Below, in pieces: positions 5,951-8,590 of a DNA stretch of 8,590 nucleotides. The stretch spans positions 1-8,590 of the forward strand of contig JBILMZ010000147.1 in assembly GCA_044375275.1 (NCBI GenBank), given 5' to 3'. Below the pieces are notes generated by a model. That model was given only the letters and a program-made list of their open reading frames with translations, was not told the DNA's origin and searched no databases. This DNA comes from SZUA-430 sp044375275. GTDB taxonomy: Bacteria; Pseudomonadota; Alphaproteobacteria; Micropepsales; Micropepsaceae. The stretch's first letter is position 1, and every line of letters starts with the position of its first letter. The position numbers and the translations under genes are program-made.

Positions 5951-6721
5951 CTAATGGGGAACGAAGAGATGCGCCCGGGAGGAGAAGTACTCCAGGAACC
6001 ACATCATCATCGTTGAGACAGTGAGGCCAAGGATCACGAACCCGGACAGGATGCTGATGGGCGTGACAAGGAAGAAGATCTGCAACTGCGGCATCATGCG
6101 GGCGACAACGCCAGCGCCGGCATAGACGATCAGGCCGAACACGATGAAGGGCGCCGACATCTGGATGCCGATGAGATACATGCCCGACATGATCTCGACG
6201 GAGAGCTGCAGCAGGTCCGATGCCCCGGGAAGCTTGCCCGGCGGAAAGAGCGTGAAGGAATGCGCGATGCCGGCGATCAGCAGGTGATGCAGGTCACCGA
6301 TGAAGATCAGCGTCGTCGCCAGCAGCGACAGGAAGAGCGAGATGAGGGCGCCCTGCGCGCCCATTGTCGGGTCAACGCCCTGCGCGAAAGCGAGGCCCGT
6401 CTGGGTCGCGATCACGTTGCCGGCCACCTGAACCGCGCCCATCACCATGCGCAGCAACAGGCCGATTGAAATGCCGACCAGGACCTCGGTCATGACCATG
6501 GCGGCCAGGACGGCAGGATCGCTTCGCACGCTGCCGGGATACAGGCTTCCGACCAGAGGCATCAGAATGAGGGACAGGGCCAGCGCAATCATCAGGCGCG
6601 CCCGTGCGGGGATCGTCATTTCACCCAGGGCCGGCAGCGTCATGGTCATCGCGCCCACGCGCGAGAACACGAGCATGAAGGTCAGGATATCCGCGGGCAG
6701 AAGGTCCTGGATCTGATTCAT
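5951..6721 (-). CDS. fliR: Flagellar export gate protein FliR
   Basis: This encodes a 256-residue polytopic membrane protein of the FliPQR export gate at the flagellar base. The N-terminal pattern FMLVFSRVGAM (15-25) is typical of FliR, as are the conserved GLAFAQGVDP stretch (109-118) and the PQLQIFF region (211-217). About six hydrophobic segments are visible (12-30, 42-60, 72-98, 126-141, 175-203, 214-245). Length is normal for the family. The start codon lies in a GC-alternating stretch with no close ribosome site, so translation may depend on coupling to fliQ, which ends 22 nt upstream. The product functions with FliQ and FlhB, encoded on either side. Confidence 0.97.
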   Translation of the reverse strand: MNQIQDLLPADILTFMLVFSRVGAMTMTLPALGEMTIPARARLMIALALSLILMPLVGSLYPGSVRSDPAVLAAMVMTEVLVGISIGLLLRMVMGAVQVAGNVIATQTGLAFAQGVDPTMGAQGALISLFLSLLATTLIFIGDLHHLLIAGIAHSFTLFPPGKLPGASDLLQLSVEIMSGMYLIGIQMSAPFIVFGLIVYAGAGVVARMMPQLQIFFLVTPISILSGFVILGLTVSTMMMWFLEYFSSRAHLFVPH

Positions 6722-6743
6722 CTGCGCGCGCGACCAACCCTGT

Positions 6744-7007
6744 TCAAGGCTTGATGATCATCTGGACGATCGTTGTCATCAGACCGGACATGGTTGCGGC
6801 CATAAAAGGTAACAAAAGGATAACGGCGATGAAGATCGACAAGATCTTGGGAACGAATACGAGGGTCGCTTCCTGGATCTGCGTCAGTGCCTGCAGGAGA
6901 CCCACGGCGAGGCCCACGACCAGGCCGACCATCATGACCGGACCGGTCATCAATACGAGCACCCACATCGCTTCCCGCGCCAGGTCCAGTGCTTCTGCTC
7001 CACCCAT
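6744..7007 (-). CDS. fliQ: Flagellar export gate protein FliQ
   Basis: This encodes 87 residues, the usual FliQ size. Two membrane helices (about 14-38 and 50-74) are joined by a short loop containing LTQIQEATLVFVPK (41-54), the family signature. FliQ packs around FliP and FliR in the export gate. The ATG at 7007 has GGGG at 7015-7018, 7 nt upstream, and a purine-rich GAAGAAGAG further back. The gap to fliE is 45 nt, the largest in the operon, but I see no terminator in it. Confidence 0.97.
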   Translation of the reverse strand: MGGAEALDLAREAMWVLVLMTGPVMMVGLVVGLAVGLLQALTQIQEATLVFVPKILSIFIAVILLLPFMAATMSGLMTTIVQMIIKP

Positions 7008-7052
7008 GACGTTACCCCGCTCTTCTTCCTGTTGATTGACCGGCGATCCGGA

Positions 7053-7358
7053 CTAGATCGGCATCCTGAGGATGTCCTGGTAGGCCGCGATGACCTTGTC
7101 GCGGATGGCGACCACCGTCTCGAGGGACATCTCGGCGGCGTTGACGGCGCTGACCACATCGACCAGGTCGCCCTTGCCCTGCACGAGCCCGGCGGCCTTG
7201 ACCTCGGCCGTCTTGCTGCTCTCGACGGCGTTCTTCATCACGCCGCTCAGCACATCGCCAAATGACGTCGTGTCGCCGGCGGACATGCCTTCCCCGCCAC
7301 CGATCTTCGCGGCGCGGGCATACGCATTCAGCGCTGCCGGGTTGATCACTCCTGCCAT
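7053..7358 (-). CDS. fliE: Flagellar hook-basal body protein FliE
   Basis: This encodes 101 residues. FliE joins the MS ring to the proximal rod and is the first rod component exported. Seen: a variable N-terminal part, the SFGDVL motif at 32-37, and the conserved C-terminal helix LVDVVSAVNAAEMSLETVVA (65-84), ending with DILRMPI, which fits the family pattern. There is no signal peptide, as expected for a type III substrate. A strong AAGGAG at 7367-7372 lies 8 nt before the ATG. Grouping with flgB and flgC is the usual arrangement. Confidence 0.97.
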   Translation of the reverse strand: MAGVINPAALNAYARAAKIGGGEGMSAGDTTSFGDVLSGVMKNAVESSKTAEVKAAGLVQGKGDLVDVVSAVNAAEMSLETVVAIRDKVIAAYQDILRMPI

Positions 7359-7366
7359 GGCCCAGT

Positions 7367-7372
7367 CTCCTT
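7367..7372 (-). promoter_or_regulatory. fliE ribosome binding site
   Basis: AAGGAG on the minus strand lies 8 nt before the fliE ATG, inside the 19-nt gap behind flgC. It is the strongest ribosome site in the operon and fixes the fliE start. Confidence 0.8.
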
Positions 7373-7377
7373 AAGGT

Positions 7378-7788
7378 TCAGCGCTTCAGAAGGTCGACAG
7401 TGCGCGCCAGCATGGAGCGCGTGTTGTCGATCACGCTGAGATTGGCTTCGTAGGAACGCTGCGCCTCGCGCATGTCCATCATTTCAATGAGCGAGTTCAC
7501 GTTGGGCATCTTCACGTAGCCCTTCTCGTCGGCTGCCGGATGGCCGGGCATGAACTGCATGCGGAATTCGGACATGTCCTTGGCCACATTCTTGACCTTC
7601 ACGGTCTCGGCCCCTGTCACGCGGTCAAGCTCGGCCTTGAAGACCGGGATCTTGCGACGATACGGGTCCTCGCCGGGCTTCGTCGCCGTGGACGAGGCGT
7701 TGGCAAGGTTTTCCGCAATGACCCGAAAGCGTTCAGCCTGGGCACGCATGCCTGCCGCGGCGATCAGCATCGACTTCATCATTTCCAT
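7378..7788 (-). CDS. flgC: Flagellar proximal rod protein FlgC
   Basis: This encodes 136 residues from the ATG at 7788. Seen: the N-terminal rod motif RFRVIAENLANASST (20-34), the YRRK segment, PGHPAADEKGYVKMPNVN (81-98), and the C-terminal coiled part MREAQRSYEANLSVIDNTRS with a following Leu-rich helix (106-133). All are typical of FlgC, a component of the rod exported by the flagellar type III system. The longest frame begins at a GTG at 7797, but AGGGAG at 7797-7802 abuts that codon. The same site is 8 nt from the ATG at 7788, so the shorter form is preferred. There is a 24-nt gap to flgB. Confidence 0.97.
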   Translation of the reverse strand: MEMMKSMLIAAAGMRAQAERFRVIAENLANASSTATKPGEDPYRRKIPVFKAELDRVTGAETVKVKNVAKDMSEFRMQFMPGHPAADEKGYVKMPNVNSLIEMMDMREAQRSYEANLSVIDNTRSMLARTVDLLKR

Positions 7789-7796
7789 GTCATGCA

Positions 7797-7802
7797 CTCC
7801 CT
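7797..7802 (-). promoter_or_regulatory. flgC ribosome binding site deciding the start
   Basis: AGGGAG on the minus strand is 8 nt from the ATG at 7788 but overlaps the upstream GTG at 7797, which rules that GTG out as a start. This makes FlgC three residues shorter than the longest frame. Confidence 0.75.
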
Positions 7803-7812
7803 GCGAAAACTG

Positions 7813-8214
7813 TTACTGGGTGCCACGCAGCGCCGTGCGCCACATGCCGGTCATCTTCTTGTAGAGACCCGTGGCCTGGGCGAAGCCGAGCTGCGTTTCC
7901 GACACCTTGAGCATCTGCTCCTCGACCACCACGGCATTGCCATCCGGCGAGGCGCGGGAGTCGGGAGACTTCACGGCCAGGCTCGTTCCCGAGACCATCG
8001 CGCGCGGCTGGATGTGAAGTGAACTGGTGGTCCGGAGGCCGGATGCATTTGCATTTGCAAGCGCTGACGCGAAATCAGTGGCGCGCAGGTCCTGCGGCAC
8101 GAAGCCGGGGGTCGATGCATTGGCGACGTTGCGTGCGAGGAGGGTCTGGCGATCGTTCAGCCAGCTCATCCTCTGCTGGATCATGCCGATCAGTGGTAAA
8201 CCGTTGAAGCTCAT
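7813..8214 (-). CDS. flgB: Flagellar proximal rod protein FlgB
   Basis: This encodes 133 residues from the ATG at 8214; a GTG at 8220 would add two. The ribosome site is weak in both cases (GGG 5 nt before the ATG, or GAG 6 nt before the GTG), so the start is not settled. Seen: the rod-protein motif LLARNVANASTPGF (26-39), a Ser/Thr-rich variable middle, DGNAVVVEEQMLKVSETQLGF (about 91-111), and the C-terminal helix ending near MWRTALRG. FlgB is a proximal rod subunit exported by the flagellar apparatus. It is the first gene of the minus-strand operon. The CtrA-type box at 8273-8287 lies about 60 bp upstream. Confidence 0.96.
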   Translation of the reverse strand: MSFNGLPLIGMIQQRMSWLNDRQTLLARNVANASTPGFVPQDLRATDFASALANANASGLRTTSSLHIQPRAMVSGTSLAVKSPDSRASPDGNAVVVEEQMLKVSETQLGFAQATGLYKKMTGMWRTALRGTQ

Positions 8215-8251
8215 GGGCACCCGCGTCTCAGGAAAACGTTCTTATGACGGG

Positions 8252-8264
8252 GGCAAGTTTTGCC
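8252..8264. other. Small hairpin in the flgB leader
   Basis: GGCAA at 8252-8256 and TTGCC at 8260-8264 form a 5-bp stem around a 3-nt loop. It lies between the perfect CtrA-type box and the flgB start, so it may fall in the 5' untranslated RNA. Role unknown. Confidence 0.3.
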
Positions 8265-8272
8265 GCTTAGGC

Positions 8273-8287
8273 TTAAGTTCAGCTTAA
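8273..8287. promoter_or_regulatory. CtrA-type box 1, perfect TTAA-N7-TTAA
   Basis: TTAA at 8273-8276 and TTAA at 8284-8287 are separated by exactly 7 nt (GTTCAGC). This matches the established binding site of the response regulator CtrA in Caulobacter-group bacteria. It is about 59 bp upstream of flgB. Caulobacter class II flagellar operons are activated through such sites near the -35 region. I could not assign a -10 element with confidence; CATAAG at 8241-8246 is a possible but distant match. Confidence 0.75.
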
Positions 8288-8324
8288 GGCCATGGGAAAA
8301 ATTTTCTCCAACACCCCTGCGCGC

Positions 8325-8342
8325 CCGCGCATTTCTGCGCGG
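8325..8342. other. GC-rich hairpin between the divergent promoters
   Basis: CCGCGC at 8325-8330 and GCGCGG at 8337-8342 form a perfect 6-bp stem around ATTTCT. It sits midway between CtrA-type boxes 1 and 2. No T-run follows on either strand, so it is not an intrinsic terminator. It could be a protein-binding palindrome or chance in GC-rich DNA. Confidence 0.3.
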
Positions 8343-8362
8343 CCCGTGCCGTGAAGCGCCCG

Positions 8363-8377
8363 TTAATCTTGTGTTTA
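8363..8377. promoter_or_regulatory. CtrA-type box 2, TTAA-N7-TTTAC
   Basis: TTAA at 8363-8366, 7 nt, then TTTACC from 8374 matches the TTAA-N7-TTAAC consensus with one mismatch. Read from the other strand, the site is TAAA-N7-TTAAC, also one mismatch. It is 84 bp upstream of the fliO start and 149 bp upstream of flgB, so it could serve either direction. Confidence 0.6.
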
Positions 8378-8398
8378 CCAGGAAAATTTTGCCGGATG

Positions 8399-8413
8399 TT
8401 TAGGCGCGCTTAA
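8399..8413. promoter_or_regulatory. CtrA-type box 3, TTTA-N7-TTAA
   Basis: TTTA at 8399-8402, 7 nt (GGCGCGC), then TTAAGG from 8410 matches the CtrA consensus with one mismatch in the first half-site. It lies 48 bp upstream of the fliO ATG, which is close for an activator site, so it could activate fliO or block transcription started further upstream. Confidence 0.55.
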
Positions 8414-8460
8414 GGTTACGCGTGCATTCTCCAATCCTAACGAGGGGCCGAAACGTCACC

Positions 8461-8590
8461 ATGGAAACGACGAATTACCTTCAGTTTGGCGCAGCCTTGA
8501 TCTTCGTGCTGGCACTTATCGGTGCCATCGCGCTGCTGCTGCGCGCGGTCGGCGGCCTCCAGTTCGCCCAGGGCCGTGCCGGCGACCGGC
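8461..8590 (+). CDS. fliO: FliO-like flagellar export protein, 5' part
   Basis: The first 43 codons are visible before the window ends. The N-terminal METTNYLQF is followed by a membrane helix (about 9-31, rich in Leu, Ile and Ala), then a basic cytoplasmic start (GLQFAQGRAGDR). This is the layout of alphaproteobacterial FliO, a small single-pass protein that helps assemble FliP. GAGGGG at 8442-8447 lies 13 nt upstream, slightly long. No other ATG fits better. Divergent placement beside flgB, and the absence of fliP from the left operon, support fliO with fliP next. The identification rests on a short hydrophobic stretch plus context. Confidence 0.75.
   Translation, partial: METTNYLQFGAALIFVLALIGAIALLLRAVGGLQFAQGRAGDR

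Noticed and set aside
7789..7797. GTG at 7797 as the FlgC start
   Set aside because: The ribosome site AGGGAG touches this codon. The ATG at 7788 has correct 8-nt spacing.

Overview
The window looks like chromosome from a dimorphic, flagellated alphaproteobacterium of the Caulobacter/Hyphomonas/Maricaulis type. Three things suggest this: high GC with mostly G/C-ending codons in the core genes; a CckA cell-cycle hybrid kinase lying directly behind flhB; and TTAA-N7-TTAA (CtrA-type) sites in the promoter region of the flagellar genes. The genus cannot be fixed from sequence alone.

Layout. From 2611 to 8214 there is one minus-strand gene string, read right to left: flgB, flgC, fliE (proximal rod and rod/MS-ring adaptor), fliQ, fliR, flhB (type III export gate), then cckA. 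Gaps are 45 nt or less and flhB and cckA share a 4-nt overlap, so this reads as one operon. Divergently, fliO begins at 8461 and runs off the right edge. The roughly 245-bp space between flgB and fliO holds three CtrA-type boxes and two small hairpins. CckA is the kinase that, through ChpT, phosphorylates CtrA. Its gene therefore sits at the end of an operon that CtrA probably drives, which would close a regulatory loop.

The left 2.6 kb is different: lower GC, weaker codon bias and accessory content. Directly behind cckA (13-nt gap) lies the N-terminal third of an IS1595/ISXO2-type transposase. It has the zinc ribbon and no DDE domain. Next comes about 540 bp without a convincing gene, carrying short direct repeats and hairpins. 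Then comes a membrane-anchored or secreted kelch-type beta-propeller protein (546-1673). Last is a small multi-pass membrane protein (143-490) bracketed by copies of a GGGTCAGACACC-type motif. The left 140 bp shows nested inverted repeats and no gene.

The best-supported points of interest are the CtrA-box divergent promoter with cckA in the operon, a sharp drop in codon bias inside flhB over its cytoplasmic domain, and the repeat-bracketed small membrane gene. I did not find a clearly new multi-gene system. The accessory segment is where novelty would most likely lie, but its gene functions are unknown.
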